The notes under the pieces were generated by a model. The model saw only the letters and a list, made by a program, of their open reading frames with translations, was not told where the DNA came from and searched no databases. Shown here in pieces: positions 1 to 7,773 of a stretch of DNA of 40,707 bases. Position 1 is the first letter of the stretch. Each line of letters begins with the position of its first letter. The stretch covers positions 1 through 40,707 of IMG/VR virus record IMGVR_UViG_3300021335_000033; one strand, 5' to 3'. A program made the position numbers and the translations under genes. Source of the stretch: a virus.

Positions 1-126
1 AGTGGCTTATAGTGCCTCTGGTACTACACTGACGATGACAGGCAACGTAGCAAGCTCAGATGACTTCTATGTGGTGTATCAGGGCAAAGCGGTGGGTACT
101 ATCGTGCCGCCAGATGGTTCTGTGAC
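1..126. repeat. Terminal overlap, copy 1 (matches 40577-40702)
   Basis: Bases 1-126 are identical to 40577-40702. The copies diverge at base 127 (A here, T at 40703). The overlap lies inside a coding gene, not at a likely packaging site, so it looks like circular closure of an assembly rather than the phage's own terminal repeat. A length of 126 would fit a k=127 assembly graph, but that is inference. Confidence 0.95.
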
Positions 127-682
127 ATCAGCCAAGATTGCAGATGGCTCAGTAAGCACAGCTAAGATTGCAGACGATGCTGTGACTAATGCTAAGATTG
201 ACACGGTGGCGGCAAGCAAACTAACAGGTGCGCTTCCAGCTATTGATGGTTCTGCTCTTACAGGGATTATTACTGAGGGGACTTGGACACCGATACTTTC
301 ATTTACAAGCAGTAACGGTGGTCACACACTATCAGCGGCTGTTGGTACATATCAGAAAATAGGTTCATTTGTGTACTTCAATTTCTTTTTAATAATTGGC
401 TCTAAAGGGTCTGCGTCAGGAGACTGTAGAGTAGGTCTGGCTAACTTAAGTTTCACACCAAGAAACACCAGTAGTCTATATCAAATTATAAACGTGGGCT
501 TTAACGGAACTGTTAATGGTCAAGACTTTGAAGGTGAGCGTCCGTATTGGGCACAAGTAGAGCCTAATGACGCTACTTTAAGGATGTTTGCAATGAATGG
601 TAATGGTGGAATAAGCCAACTAAACGCCGTTGATGTACAGAACAACACATCCATTCGTGGCTCTGGCATGATGGCAATATAG
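1..682 (+). CDS. Tail fibre/adhesin protein, 3' part (5' part at 40422-40707)
   Basis: The reading frame is open from the first base and ends at a TAG at 680-682. Its first 126 bases equal 40577-40702 and the frame is the same there, so the gene really starts at ATG 40422 and encodes about 278 residues once the ends are joined. After an N-terminal domain there are three repeats of the type DGSVTSAKIA, common in marine podovirus fibres, then a linker (AIDGSALTG). A C-terminal beta-rich domain starts GTWTP and continues with a Y-x-K-I-G pattern seen in phage receptor-binding tips. The probable role is host recognition. No catalytic motif is visible. Confidence 0.85.
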   Translation, partial: VAYSASGTTLTMTGNVASSDDFYVVYQGKAVGTIVPPDGSVTSAKIADGSVSTAKIADDAVTNAKIDTVAASKLTGALPAIDGSALTGIITEGTWTPILSFTSSNGGHTLSAAVGTYQKIGSFVYFNFFLIIGSKGSASGDCRVGLANLSFTPRNTSSLYQIINVGFNGTVNGQDFEGERPYWAQVEPNDATLRMFAMNGNGGISQLNAVDVQNNTSIRGSGMMAI

Positions 683-691
683 GAGACAGGC

Positions 692-1801
692 ATGGCATTA
701 AGTAAAATACTCCCTGCCTCGCAGGAGCAATATGTAGGTGCGAGAAACCTCATCATCAACGGAAATATGGCTATTGCACAGCGTGGCACGTCAGTCACAG
801 GAGTTTCGGGTGGCGGGTATGAAACCGTTGACAGATTCAGAACTGCATATAATGGCACACCTGACGAATTACGGGTTACACATGAACAAGTTACGGATGC
901 ACCAGACGGATTTTCAAATTCGTTTAAGCTAACGGTAACTACTGAAGAAGGTACACTTGCTACTGACGAAAGAGTCAGACTGCAACAACGCATTGAAGCA
1001 TTTAATCTACAGCATTTAGCCTTTGGCACGAGTAGTGCGTCACCTATCACTTTGTCTTTTTACGTTAAGTCTTCTATTGCTGGAACCTACGGCGTTGAGT
1101 TGGATATTGCGGATGCAAGTAGGTCAGCGGCACAAAGCTACACAATTTCATCTGCTGACACTTGGGAAAAGAAAACCATGACTTTTGCTGGTGACACAGC
1201 GGGTGTTATCAATAATGATAACGGTGAAGGTTTGCAGGTAAGTTGGGTTTTAGCGGCTGGTTCAGACTACACTTCTGGAACATTAGCTACTGCATTTGCT
1301 TCAAGAACTGCTGCAAACCTTGCTCCATCAAATCAGGTAAACTTAATTGGAACTGACAACGCCACTTGGCAACTGACTGGCGTACAGCTTGAAGTAGGCG
1401 ATGTAGCCACGCCGTTTGAACATGAAAGTTTTGCGGCTACTTTGGAGAAATGTCAGCGGTACTTTTATCGCATTGGTGGTAATGAAACGGATGCTCTTGG
1501 CTCCAATGTTGGGCGAATAGCAAGCGGCGTTATGTTTGGCCCAACAAACGCACAGATAATTCGACCTAATTTTGTCACAATGCGTGACGCACCTAATGTT
1601 ACGTTCGATGATGCAGTTGCAAATTATACTGTTATGACGAGCAAAACAACAAATGCAGTTACCTCAATAGTTTCAAACCAATCAACAGCTAGCACAATGT
1701 CAGTTTCTATGACTTGTGGCGCAACAAGCAATGATGGCGATGGTGCTGTTTTAAGAAGCACAAGAGCACAGTCAACTGTTTCTGTGGATGCGGAGTTATA
1801 A
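692..1801 (+). CDS. Tail fibre-like / receptor-binding protein
   Basis: This 369-residue protein starts at ATG 692 behind GGAG (683-686) in the junction GGAGACAGGCATGGC. Near the N-terminus it carries NLIINGNMAIAQRGTS, a signature seen in many marine phage fibre and tail proteins. A long beta-rich region follows, with a pattern resembling carbohydrate-binding jelly rolls (LQQRIEAFNL, ITLSFYVKSS, WQLTGVQLEVG). The motif EKCQRYFYRIGG near residue 250 is typical of the same family. It sits between other fibre genes, so a role in adsorption is inferred. No enzymatic motif was recognised. Confidence 0.7.
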   Translation: MALSKILPASQEQYVGARNLIINGNMAIAQRGTSVTGVSGGGYETVDRFRTAYNGTPDELRVTHEQVTDAPDGFSNSFKLTVTTEEGTLATDERVRLQQRIEAFNLQHLAFGTSSASPITLSFYVKSSIAGTYGVELDIADASRSAAQSYTISSADTWEKKTMTFAGDTAGVINNDNGEGLQVSWVLAAGSDYTSGTLATAFASRTAANLAPSNQVNLIGTDNATWQLTGVQLEVGDVATPFEHESFAATLEKCQRYFYRIGGNETDALGSNVGRIASGVMFGPTNAQIIRPNFVTMRDAPNVTFDDAVANYTVMTSKTTNAVTSIVSNQSTASTMSVSMTCGATSNDGDGAVLRSTRAQSTVSVDAEL

Positions 1802-1803
1802 AA

Positions 1804-1986
1804 ATGAATGAAATTACTTTTACAAGTGTTAAGCATATAGCAGATGAAGATGGAAACAACGCAGGGCTAGTTGCTGTTCACGATGGCAAAACAACAGGTG
1901 TCTCAATGCGGGTCGGCAATTATATGTATGACGAAATCATGCGTCAGGTGGACGCTGGCGACTTAACAATAGAGGATGCTGACTAA
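1804..1986 (+). CDS. Small hypothetical protein in tail-fibre cluster
   Basis: This 60-residue acidic protein starts at ATG 1804 with GGAG about nine bases upstream. Its stop codon TAA overlaps the ATG of the next fibre gene (TAATG at 1984-1988), suggesting coupled translation. It has no membrane segment or known motif. Position suggests a fibre chaperone or minor tail component, but nothing in the sequence proves that. Confidence 0.6.
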   Translation: MNEITFTSVKHIADEDGNNAGLVAVHDGKTTGVSMRVGNYMYDEIMRQVDAGDLTIEDAD

Positions 1987-2828
1987 TGCCCTATATAGGA
2001 AAACAACCTGTCATTGGCGAGTTCGTTGAGCTAGATGCTCTGACTGCCTCTGCCACGGCTGACTATACACTAACCAGAAACGGTGCCGCATATTATCCTG
2101 AGACTGTGAACAACCTACTGGTCAGCATTAACGGCGTGATACAGGCTGGCTCTACCATGAGCCTATCAGGTAACACGCTGACTGTTGGTGCCACGCTATC
2201 ATCATCGGATGTCATAGACTTTGTGCGAGTGTTTGGCAATGTAGGCAATGTGGTTACGCCTACGGATGGTAGTGTGACTGAAGCTAAGATTGGAAGCGGT
2301 GCTGTTACATCAGCCAAGCTAGATACCAACATAGCCATCAGCGGCAACCTCGATGTTGGCAGTATTAGAGCAAGCAACGGCACTGCGGCTATGACTATTG
2401 ATAGCAGTGGGCGTGTGTTACAGCCAGCTAAACCAGCTTTTAGAGGCTCAATAGGAATTGTAGGTAGTACTGATTATACTACGGAAACAGACATAACTGG
2501 TTACACAGAAAGTTTTGACATTGGTGATAACTTTAATCCTACAACAGGAATATTTACTGTTCCTTCAGATGGATTATATCAAATAAACTTTTCGATATCC
2601 GCTGGCTCTGCGCAATCAACAACTAACTTGTATGCGAGACTTTATATTGATGGTACCAGACTATTTAAGTCAAGACATGACCCACAAGGTGGGGCTAGTG
2701 CTACCTTAAATTATTCCTCGGTTCTCAATTTAACAAGTGGTAATGAGTTAAAAGTTTCATTTCAATCTGACACAGACAATACGGTGACCATAGATGGTAT
2801 AGACTTCAGCGGTTACTTAGTAGGATAG
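1986..2828 (+). CDS. Tail fibre protein with C1q-like C-terminal domain
   Basis: A 280-residue protein. The N-terminal part (MPYIGKQPVIGEFV...) resembles that of the 40422/1-682 gene product. It is followed by repeats of the same DGSVTEAKI type (about residues 93-115). The C-terminal 130 residues read like a C1q/TNF-type jelly roll: FTVPSDGLYQINFSI, then LYIDGTRLF, and a terminal GIDFSGYLVG strand. C1q-like folds trimerise and bind ligands, so this is probably a trimeric receptor-binding tip. Fold assignment is from pattern only. Confidence 0.75.
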   Translation: MPYIGKQPVIGEFVELDALTASATADYTLTRNGAAYYPETVNNLLVSINGVIQAGSTMSLSGNTLTVGATLSSSDVIDFVRVFGNVGNVVTPTDGSVTEAKIGSGAVTSAKLDTNIAISGNLDVGSIRASNGTAAMTIDSSGRVLQPAKPAFRGSIGIVGSTDYTTETDITGYTESFDIGDNFNPTTGIFTVPSDGLYQINFSISAGSAQSTTNLYARLYIDGTRLFKSRHDPQGGASATLNYSSVLNLTSGNELKVSFQSDTDNTVTIDGIDFSGYLVG

Positions 2829-2837
2829 GAGACAGAC

Positions 2838-3296
2838 ATGGCTTTAACAAAACTAAACTCTGCTGGTCTACCTGCTGGCTCTGTGTTGCAAGTAGTACAG
2901 GCAACATCAACTGATACAACTGTTGTTACAAATGCTAACACTTATAACGCTGTCGCCGCACCTGTAACCATTACCCCCGCTAGTACATCAAACAAAATAA
3001 TGATAAGCCATTCTGCTGGCGGCATGGTTCAGGGGGATACTGGCGGTATTTACTTTAGATTAAAAAGAGGAAGTACAGTTATTTGGAGTGCAATTCGTTA
3101 TGGGTATAGCAATGTTGCTGACTGGTCGCCATGCCCGTGGAGTATTGAATATGTAGACACACCAGCCACGACATCAGCAATTACTTATACTTTAGAAATT
3201 GCTTCTGAAAAGGGTAGTGTTAGCTTGCGACATAATACTGGTGGTAGTGGCTTAACTTCCACTGCTGTAACCATTGCAAAAGAAATAGCAGGCTGA
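2838..3296 (+). CDS. Small tail fibre-associated protein
   Basis: This 152-residue, beta-rich protein begins MALTKLNSAGLPAGSVLQVV, an N-terminus that recurs in short marine phage tail proteins. It starts at ATG 2838 in a junction (GGAGACAGACATGGC) nearly identical to the one before the 692 gene. Its TGA overlaps the next ATG (TGATG). It is probably a fibre tip or accessory adhesin; no enzymatic motif is visible. Confidence 0.65.
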   Translation: MALTKLNSAGLPAGSVLQVVQATSTDTTVVTNANTYNAVAAPVTITPASTSNKIMISHSAGGMVQGDTGGIYFRLKRGSTVIWSAIRYGYSNVADWSPCPWSIEYVDTPATTSAITYTLEIASEKGSVSLRHNTGGSGLTSTAVTIAKEIAG

Positions 3297-3493
3297 TGAA
3301 GATGTCTATAGAACCAGAACTCAAGGTCCAGATGGAACTTGAAGCTCACGAAAAAGAGTGTGCTGTCAGGTACGAAATGGTACACGGAAAACTAGCCAGT
3401 CTTGATAAACGTATGTGGCGACTGGAAGCAATGATAATGGGGTCAACGATTATAGTTGTTGGCCTTGCATCATCCCTCTTGATGAAGATGTAG
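3296..3493 (+). CDS. Small membrane protein with coiled coil and C-terminal TM
   Basis: This 65-residue protein has a charged helical N-terminal part (ELEAHEKECAVRYEMVHGKL, then ASLDKRMWRLE) followed by one hydrophobic segment (residues 46-63, IMGSTIIVVGLASSLLM). This arrangement is seen in XhlA/holin-associated phage proteins and recurs in marine podoviruses. It is the first gene of a row of membrane and lysis genes, so a lysis role is likely but unproven. It is coupled to the upstream gene by TGATG. Confidence 0.6.
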   Translation: MKMSIEPELKVQMELEAHEKECAVRYEMVHGKLASLDKRMWRLEAMIMGSTIIVVGLASSLLMKM

Positions 3494-3502
3494 GAACGTA
3501 GA

Positions 3503-3985
3503 ATGATTGCAGAAACACTAGCAGGAATTTCCTTAGTTAAGGCCGCAGTAGACCAAATCAAATCTGTAATCAACACCGCAAATGATGTGGGCGAGATAGC
3601 TGGATTTGTTGATAAACTCTTTGAGGGTGAACAGCAAGTCCAGCAAAAGCGTAATAAGAAATCTAATTCTGCTTTCTCCATATCAAGTGTGGCTAAAGAA
3701 ACCATAGACGCAAAGCTTGCTCAAGAGAAGATGAACGAGATGCGTACTCTCATTGATATGAGGTTTGGACACGGTACGTGGCAGTCTATTGTCACAGAAC
3801 GTGCTAAAAGAATACAAGAAGCCAAGGAAGCTGCTATAGAAGCACGTAAGGAAAAGGCAAGAAAACAAGAAGATATGATGGATGCTTTAAGTATCTTAGG
3901 AATTGTAGTTATGTTTATACTACTCATTGTTCTTGCCTTTATGTATATGATGTATAGTGCAGCACAGGCAATAGGAATAAGGTAA
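3503..3985 (+). CDS. Tail-anchored coiled-coil protein, unknown function
   Basis: A 160-residue protein. A long charged helical stretch (about residues 55-125, rich in K, E, R and A) leads to a strong C-terminal membrane segment (about 128-152, ALSILGIVVMFILLIVLAFM). No signal peptide or enzymatic motif is visible. Neighbours are a coiled-coil membrane protein upstream and the probable holin downstream, so it may belong to the lysis or envelope-interacting cassette. A virion role cannot be excluded. Confidence 0.6.
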   Translation: MIAETLAGISLVKAAVDQIKSVINTANDVGEIAGFVDKLFEGEQQVQQKRNKKSNSAFSISSVAKETIDAKLAQEKMNEMRTLIDMRFGHGTWQSIVTERAKRIQEAKEAAIEARKEKARKQEDMMDALSILGIVVMFILLIVLAFMYMMYSAAQAIGIR

Positions 3986-3991
3986 TAAGAT

Positions 3992-4375
3992 ATGATGGGC
4001 ATGGTATTACAGGGGCTATTCGGAGTAGCCTCTAGTGCAGTCGAGGGCTTTGTGGAAACAAAGAAAGCCAAGGCTAAACAGAAATTAGTTAAGATTGAAG
4101 CTGAAACCTCTATCATGGAGAAGCAGATTGCAGGAGAGATTGATTGGGATGTTGAGGCTGTCAAAGGTTCTAAAGAATCGTGGAAAGACGAGTACCTTAC
4201 AATTCTGTTCAGTGTTCCACTTTTACTCTGCTTCTTGCCGTGGACTGTCGAGTATGTGGAGAGGGGCTTTCAAGCACTGGCACAGACACCTGACTGGTAC
4301 AAATATACCCTTGGTGTAATCGTATCAGCTTCGTTTGGTATTAAGGGTGCAACTAAGATGTTTGGTAAGAAGTAA
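3992..4375 (+). CDS. Holin-like membrane protein (resembles the 3-TM GTA-type holin family)
   Basis: This 127-residue protein has an N-terminal amphipathic stretch (GLFGVASSAVEGFVETKKAK), a basic helix, the motif SWKDEYLTILFSVPLLLCFL, and a second hydrophobic region near the C-terminus (YTLGVIVSASFGIKGATKMF). The central W-K-D-E before a membrane segment and the overall plan match the holin family first described from gene transfer agents. It would form inner-membrane lesions releasing the lysozyme encoded at 4592. Its stop overlaps the next start (TAATG at 4373-4377). Confidence 0.65.
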   Translation: MMGMVLQGLFGVASSAVEGFVETKKAKAKQKLVKIEAETSIMEKQIAGEIDWDVEAVKGSKESWKDEYLTILFSVPLLLCFLPWTVEYVERGFQALAQTPDWYKYTLGVIVSASFGIKGATKMFGKK

Positions 4376-4494
4376 TGAAGTATACTTGCAAACACTGTCT
4401 GAACACTCAATACATACCAGAGAAGCTAATGCGTGGCTTTGTTAGAATGTTTTGTTACGTCTGTAGCAATGCAATACCTAAACAGGAGAAGTAG
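4375..4494 (+). CDS. Tiny zinc-ribbon-like protein
   Basis: A 39-residue protein. Two CxxC pairs (YTCKHC near the start, FCYVC near residue 28) could bind one zinc ion. Its ATG overlaps the preceding TAA, and its TAG overlaps the next GTG start (TAGTG), so it lies in a chain of coupled small genes. Function is unknown. Confidence 0.5.
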   Translation: MKYTCKHCLNTQYIPEKLMRGFVRMFCYVCSNAIPKQEK

Positions 4495-4592
4495 TGGAAT
4501 TAGAAATTATAGCTATCTTCCTACAGATACTAACACTCCTAGCAGTATGTGCAAACACTGCAATTAACATCGTATATCGGATGAAGAAGTAA
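4494..4592 (+). CDS. Very small single-TM protein upstream of lysozyme
   Basis: A GTG start at 4494 with a good AGGAG (4484-4488) gives 32 residues, almost all one hydrophobic helix (LEIIAIFLQILTLLAVCA) with a basic tail (YRMKK). The stop overlaps the lysozyme ATG (TAATG at 4590-4594). Position and topology suggest a pinholin, antiholin or lysis regulator. This is inference from context only. Confidence 0.5.
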   Translation: MELEIIAIFLQILTLLAVCANTAINIVYRMKK

Positions 4593-5056
4593 TGTGGAAT
4601 ATGCACAACATAACTACAGAAGAACAAGCGGAGACTAACAGAATGACGCAACTTATAGAACAACTAAAGCGACATGAAGGGCTTAAGCTAGAACCGTACA
4701 AATGCACAGCAGGAAAACTTACAATAGGTATTGGAAGAAATCTGGAAGACGTAGGCATCTCAGAGCAGGAAGCAGAGATGCTACTGCTGAACGACATAGA
4801 GAGAGCAGGGCGGTTACTGAAGGACAAGTTCCCTTGGACAATGCAGTTAGACGAGGTACGTTTCGCAGCCCTTATCAACTTCACCTTCAACGTAGGAATA
4901 GGAACAGTCTCAAAGTTCGTAAACGCAATGGCTCTGCTAAAGGCAGGAAACTTCGATATGGCGGCAGATGAGTTCTTACAGAGTAAGTGGGCTAGTCAGG
5001 TTGGACACAGGGCGTTAGAAGTCAGTGAGCAAATCCGTACAGGAGAGTGGCAGTGA
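4592..5056 (+). CDS. Endolysin, GH24 (T4-type) lysozyme
   Basis: This 154-residue muramidase would cleave the N-acetylmuramic acid-N-acetylglucosamine bond of peptidoglycan. The family core is clear: KRHEGLKLEPYKCTAGKL then TIGIGRNLED, where E of HEG is the catalytic acid (T4 Glu11) and T of TIGIG matches Thr26. The position of T4 Asp20 is a cysteine here (YKC). The C-terminal half has the usual FNVGIG and SKWASQVGHRA patterns. No signal peptide or SAR segment is visible, so it needs a holin. ATG 4592 is coupled to the upstream gene; ATG 4643 is an alternative start. Confidence 0.92.
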   Translation: MWNMHNITTEEQAETNRMTQLIEQLKRHEGLKLEPYKCTAGKLTIGIGRNLEDVGISEQEAEMLLLNDIERAGRLLKDKFPWTMQLDEVRFAALINFTFNVGIGTVSKFVNAMALLKAGNFDMAADEFLQSKWASQVGHRALEVSEQIRTGEWQ

Positions 5057-5268
5057 TAGAAAAACAACAGATGGACTTCCTACACGAAGCGGTTACTAAA
5101 GAACTACTGTTACGTGTACAGAGTGGTGAGGCAACGGCTAGCGAACTATCAGTGGCTGTTAAGTTTCTTAAGGACAATGGCGCAAGCCTAGATGTAATTA
5201 CAGCAGAAAGTCCTATGGCTAACCTACTCAATGACTTACCCTTTGAGGTAGCGGAGAGTATCCAATGA
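5053..5268 (+). CDS. Terminase small subunit (DNA maturase A-like)
   Basis: The best start is GTG 5053, seven bases after AGGAG and overlapping the lysozyme stop (GTGA), giving 71 residues. GTG 5047 is too close to the ribosome site. The sequence is acidic and helical, with LLLRVQSGEATASELSVAVK followed by FLKDNGASLDVI, a pattern typical of small subunits of T7-like terminases. It would recognise concatemer DNA and load the large subunit. Position just upstream of terL supports the call, as gp18 precedes gp19 in T7. Confidence 0.75.
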   Translation: MIEKQQMDFLHEAVTKELLLRVQSGEATASELSVAVKFLKDNGASLDVITAESPMANLLNDLPFEVAESIQ

Positions 5269-5564
5269 CAAACTCAGTTAAGAATACAGCTACTAAGTTA
5301 AATGATAATAGTGAGATTACTATTCCTCTTCGTAATTTAGTATCCATGATTGCTGCTGCAAGCATAGCTACTTGGGCCTATTTCGGGCTGACAGAGCGAA
5401 TATCTTTCTTAGAACACAACCTTGAGTTGACTATGGCAGAAGTAGAAGAGAATGATGAGTGGATTGACCTGTTTAAACCACCGCAGGAAGTACAAGATAC
5501 TGTTAGAAGAGTACATCAATTAGAAATAGAACTAGCTAAAATTAAATTAATACTAGGAAGGTAG
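5265..5564 (+). CDS. Membrane/coiled-coil protein, possible inner-membrane spanin
   Basis: This 99-residue protein has IPLRNLVSMIAAASIATWAY as its only membrane segment (about residues 21-44), followed by a long charged coiled coil (residues 47-99) with no second hydrophobic stretch. The IPLRNL-type segment recurs in marine phages. In T7 the Rz-like spanin gene 18.5 also sits between the two terminase genes and has an N-terminal anchor and coiled coil, so a spanin-like role is plausible. No lipobox partner was found nested in it. It overlaps the small terminase stop by four bases. Confidence 0.6.
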   Translation: MTNSVKNTATKLNDNSEITIPLRNLVSMIAAASIATWAYFGLTERISFLEHNLELTMAEVEENDEWIDLFKPPQEVQDTVRRVHQLEIELAKIKLILGR

Positions 5565-5568
5565 TCAG

Positions 5569-5880
5569 ATGAGAGGACATAACGCTAGTCTAACAGCTAA
5601 GATTGTCACGCTACCTGCTGACCAATCTTGGGTAAAGATACTAGATAGTAACGCTAGTCGTATGTATTTATGTATACAGAATGACCACGACAACCATTCT
5701 ATTACCATAGGGTTTAGTAACGATACTACAGCCCCTACTGCTGGTCTTAGTCTAGACGGTAGTACTACTGTAGGAGATTTAGCAGCTACCTTTCAGTTTA
5801 GTGTTGCACCTATTAATGCTGTGTGGGGCAAAGTAAATGACTTACACGCACATACTGTACAAGTGATATATGATGACTAA
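5569..5880 (+). CDS. Small beta-rich protein, unknown (possible virion component)
   Basis: A 103-residue protein with AGGAAGG before ATG 5569. It is predicted beta-rich, with no membrane segment. The pattern SRMYLCIQNDHDNHSITIGF looks like small phage decoration or tail-accessory proteins. It overlaps the start of the large terminase by 11 bases, so it is cotranslated with packaging genes. Function is not established. Confidence 0.55.
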   Translation: MRGHNASLTAKIVTLPADQSWVKILDSNASRMYLCIQNDHDNHSITIGFSNDTTAPTAGLSLDGSTTVGDLAATFQFSVAPINAVWGKVNDLHAHTVQVIYDD

Positions 5881-7549
5881 CATTCCAGAGCCGTTACACG
5901 ACTTTAGAAACTTTACATACTTAGTATGGCAACACTTAGGACTACCTGAACCCACGCCAGTACAGTACGATATAGCACACTACCTACAGAACAGCCCCAA
6001 GCGTAGCATTATTGAGGCTTTCCGTGGCGTAGGTAAGTCCTACATCACTGCTGCCTACGTGGTCCACCAGCTACTTCTAAACCCCCAACTAAAGTTTATG
6101 GTAGTATCAGCCTCTAAAGCTAGAGCAGATGACTTCTCGACCTTCACACAGCGAATAATCGTAGAACTACCCATATGCCAACACTTAATCGCTAGAGATG
6201 GGCAGAGGTGGTCTAAGATTGCCTTTGATGTAGCACCAGCTAAAGCATCTGGTAGCCCCTCTGTAAAGTCTGTAGGTGTTACAGGACAGCTTACAGGTTC
6301 ACGTGCTGACATTATTATTGCTGATGACGTAGAAGTACCTAATAACTCTATGACACACATGATGCGTGAGAAGCTTGGAGAGACTGTTAAAGAATTTGAC
6401 GCTGTTCTAAAGCCTGACGGTAAGATTATCTACTTAGGTACACCTCAGAATGAGATGTCCTTATACAATGTACTACTTAACCGTGGATACCAGATGAGAG
6501 TGTGGCCCTCACGCTACCCTACTCTAGAACGCTCTGAGAAGGCGTATGGTGGCCGACTTGCTCCTTCCCTGTATGAGACACTACAGAACCAAGGAGAGGC
6601 CGTGTACGGGCTTCCTACGGACCCTAAACGCTTTGATGATGAAGATTTGATAGAAAGAGAGCTTAGTTATGGTAGAAGTGGTTTTGCTTTGCAATTTATG
6701 CTGGATACTAGTCTCAGTGATGCAAACAAATATCCGCTTAAACTGAGTGACCTCATCATCTACTCCTGTGATAAGGAGACTGCACCTGAGAAGATGGTGT
6801 ATGGTGTTATGAAACCCATGCACGACATCCCTAATGTAGGGTTGTCAGGAGATAAGTTCTACGCCCCTGAGGACACTATAGGACGCTCTAAGTATACAGG
6901 TAGCATACTAGCCATTGACCCCTCTGGTAGAGGCTCAGATGAGACTGCATACGCTGTTGTTAAGATGCTTAATGGTTACTTGTATGTGGTAGACGCTGGT
7001 GGTGTAGAGGGTGGGTACACTGATGCTGCACTTCAGCACCTGACAGACCTCGCTAAGATACATCAGGTTAATATGGTACTGATAGAGAGTAACTTTGGTG
7101 ATGGTATGTTTACTGAGCTACTGAAGCCTCACCTGTTGAAGAGTTACCCTGTGGCTACTGAAGAGGTACGTCACAATACACAGAAGGAATCTCGTATCAT
7201 TGATACACTAGAGCCTGTAATGAACCAGCACAGGTTGGTTATAGACCCTAAGGTGATACAGAAGGACTATGATAGTGTGCAGGATATGCCCCCTGAGAAG
7301 GGTATTAAGTATATGCTGACCTATCAGATGACTAGGATTACTAAGCAGAGAGGAGCACTAGCTCACGATGATAGACTTGATGTACTGGCTATGGCTGTAC
7401 AGTATTGGGTAGACCAGATGGCTGCTGATGCTGATGTAGAGATAGCAGTACGTAAGGAAGAATTGTTGGATAATGAGTTAGATAAGTTCATGTCACATAT
7501 GAATGTAGCCTCTGTAAGTAGTAGGCAGGATGGTTGGATAGAAGTCTAA
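5870..7549 (+). CDS. terL: Terminase large subunit (DNA maturase B, T7 gp19-like)
   Basis: This 559-residue packaging motor has an N-terminal ATPase and a C-terminal RNase H-like nuclease. Walker A is FRGVGKSY (about residues 51-58) and Walker B is DIIIADDVE (about 148-156). The nuclease carboxylates are D in LAIDPSGRGSDE (about 350), E in VLIESNFGDG (about 406) and D in AHDDRLDVLAMA (about 500). It would cut concatemers and drive DNA into the prohead through the portal. The stop codon TAA (7547-7549) lies inside a recurrent promoter-like motif. Length matches the T7 family. Confidence 0.96.
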   Translation: MMTNIPEPLHDFRNFTYLVWQHLGLPEPTPVQYDIAHYLQNSPKRSIIEAFRGVGKSYITAAYVVHQLLLNPQLKFMVVSASKARADDFSTFTQRIIVELPICQHLIARDGQRWSKIAFDVAPAKASGSPSVKSVGVTGQLTGSRADIIIADDVEVPNNSMTHMMREKLGETVKEFDAVLKPDGKIIYLGTPQNEMSLYNVLLNRGYQMRVWPSRYPTLERSEKAYGGRLAPSLYETLQNQGEAVYGLPTDPKRFDDEDLIERELSYGRSGFALQFMLDTSLSDANKYPLKLSDLIIYSCDKETAPEKMVYGVMKPMHDIPNVGLSGDKFYAPEDTIGRSKYTGSILAIDPSGRGSDETAYAVVKMLNGYLYVVDAGGVEGGYTDAALQHLTDLAKIHQVNMVLIESNFGDGMFTELLKPHLLKSYPVATEEVRHNTQKESRIIDTLEPVMNQHRLVIDPKVIQKDYDSVQDMPPEKGIKYMLTYQMTRITKQRGALAHDDRLDVLAMAVQYWVDQMAADADVEIAVRKEELLDNELDKFMSHMNVASVSSRQDGWIEV

Positions 7550-7568
7550 AGTTACATCCTAGAGCTAG
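7546..7568 (+). promoter_or_regulatory. Candidate phage RNA polymerase promoter, copy 1
   Basis: The core CTAAAGTTACA matches the four other copies of this motif (13959, 22628, 25709, 38768). It overlaps the stop codon of the large terminase. Just inside is an inverted repeat CCTAG-AG-CTAGG (7558-7569). The location corresponds to the phiOR promoter of T7, which follows gene 19 and serves replication. The promoter role is inferred from recurrence and position. Confidence 0.55.
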
Positions 7569-7697
7569 GGGGGTTAAAGTACCTATAGTATGTATAGAGT
7601 ATTATACCCCTCTTAAGCTTGGCTCTAATCGCTGTAAGACATGACTACTTACTCCTCTTTGTGTATTCACCAAGCTAATTTATACAGAAAAATCTGA

Positions 7698-7733
7698 GGG
7701 GGTATATAATAGTAGTAGAACGCACGTACCCCC
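7698..7733 (+). other. Hairpin with G5/C5 stem
   Basis: GGGGGTA (7698-7704) pairs perfectly with TACCCCC (7727-7733) around a 22-base loop. No T-run follows, so a simple terminator is unlikely. The 5' arm can also pair imperfectly with ATTATACCCCTC at 7601-7612. Confidence 0.6.
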
Positions 7734-7773
7734 ATAACCCTTTAGTATAGCACGACACTTTCAGCCCTGTCAA

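Noticed and set aside
1-126. The 126-base end overlap as the true terminal repeat of the phage
   Set aside because: It lies within a fibre gene, far from the terminase/early junction where T7-like ends occur, and its length suggests an assembly k-mer overlap.
520-1050. Open frame of 176 codons on the - strand across the fibre genes
   Set aside because: It crosses a gene junction in antisense, has no ribosome site and no recognisable protein; the + strand fibre genes explain the sequence. All other long - strand frames were dismissed the same way.
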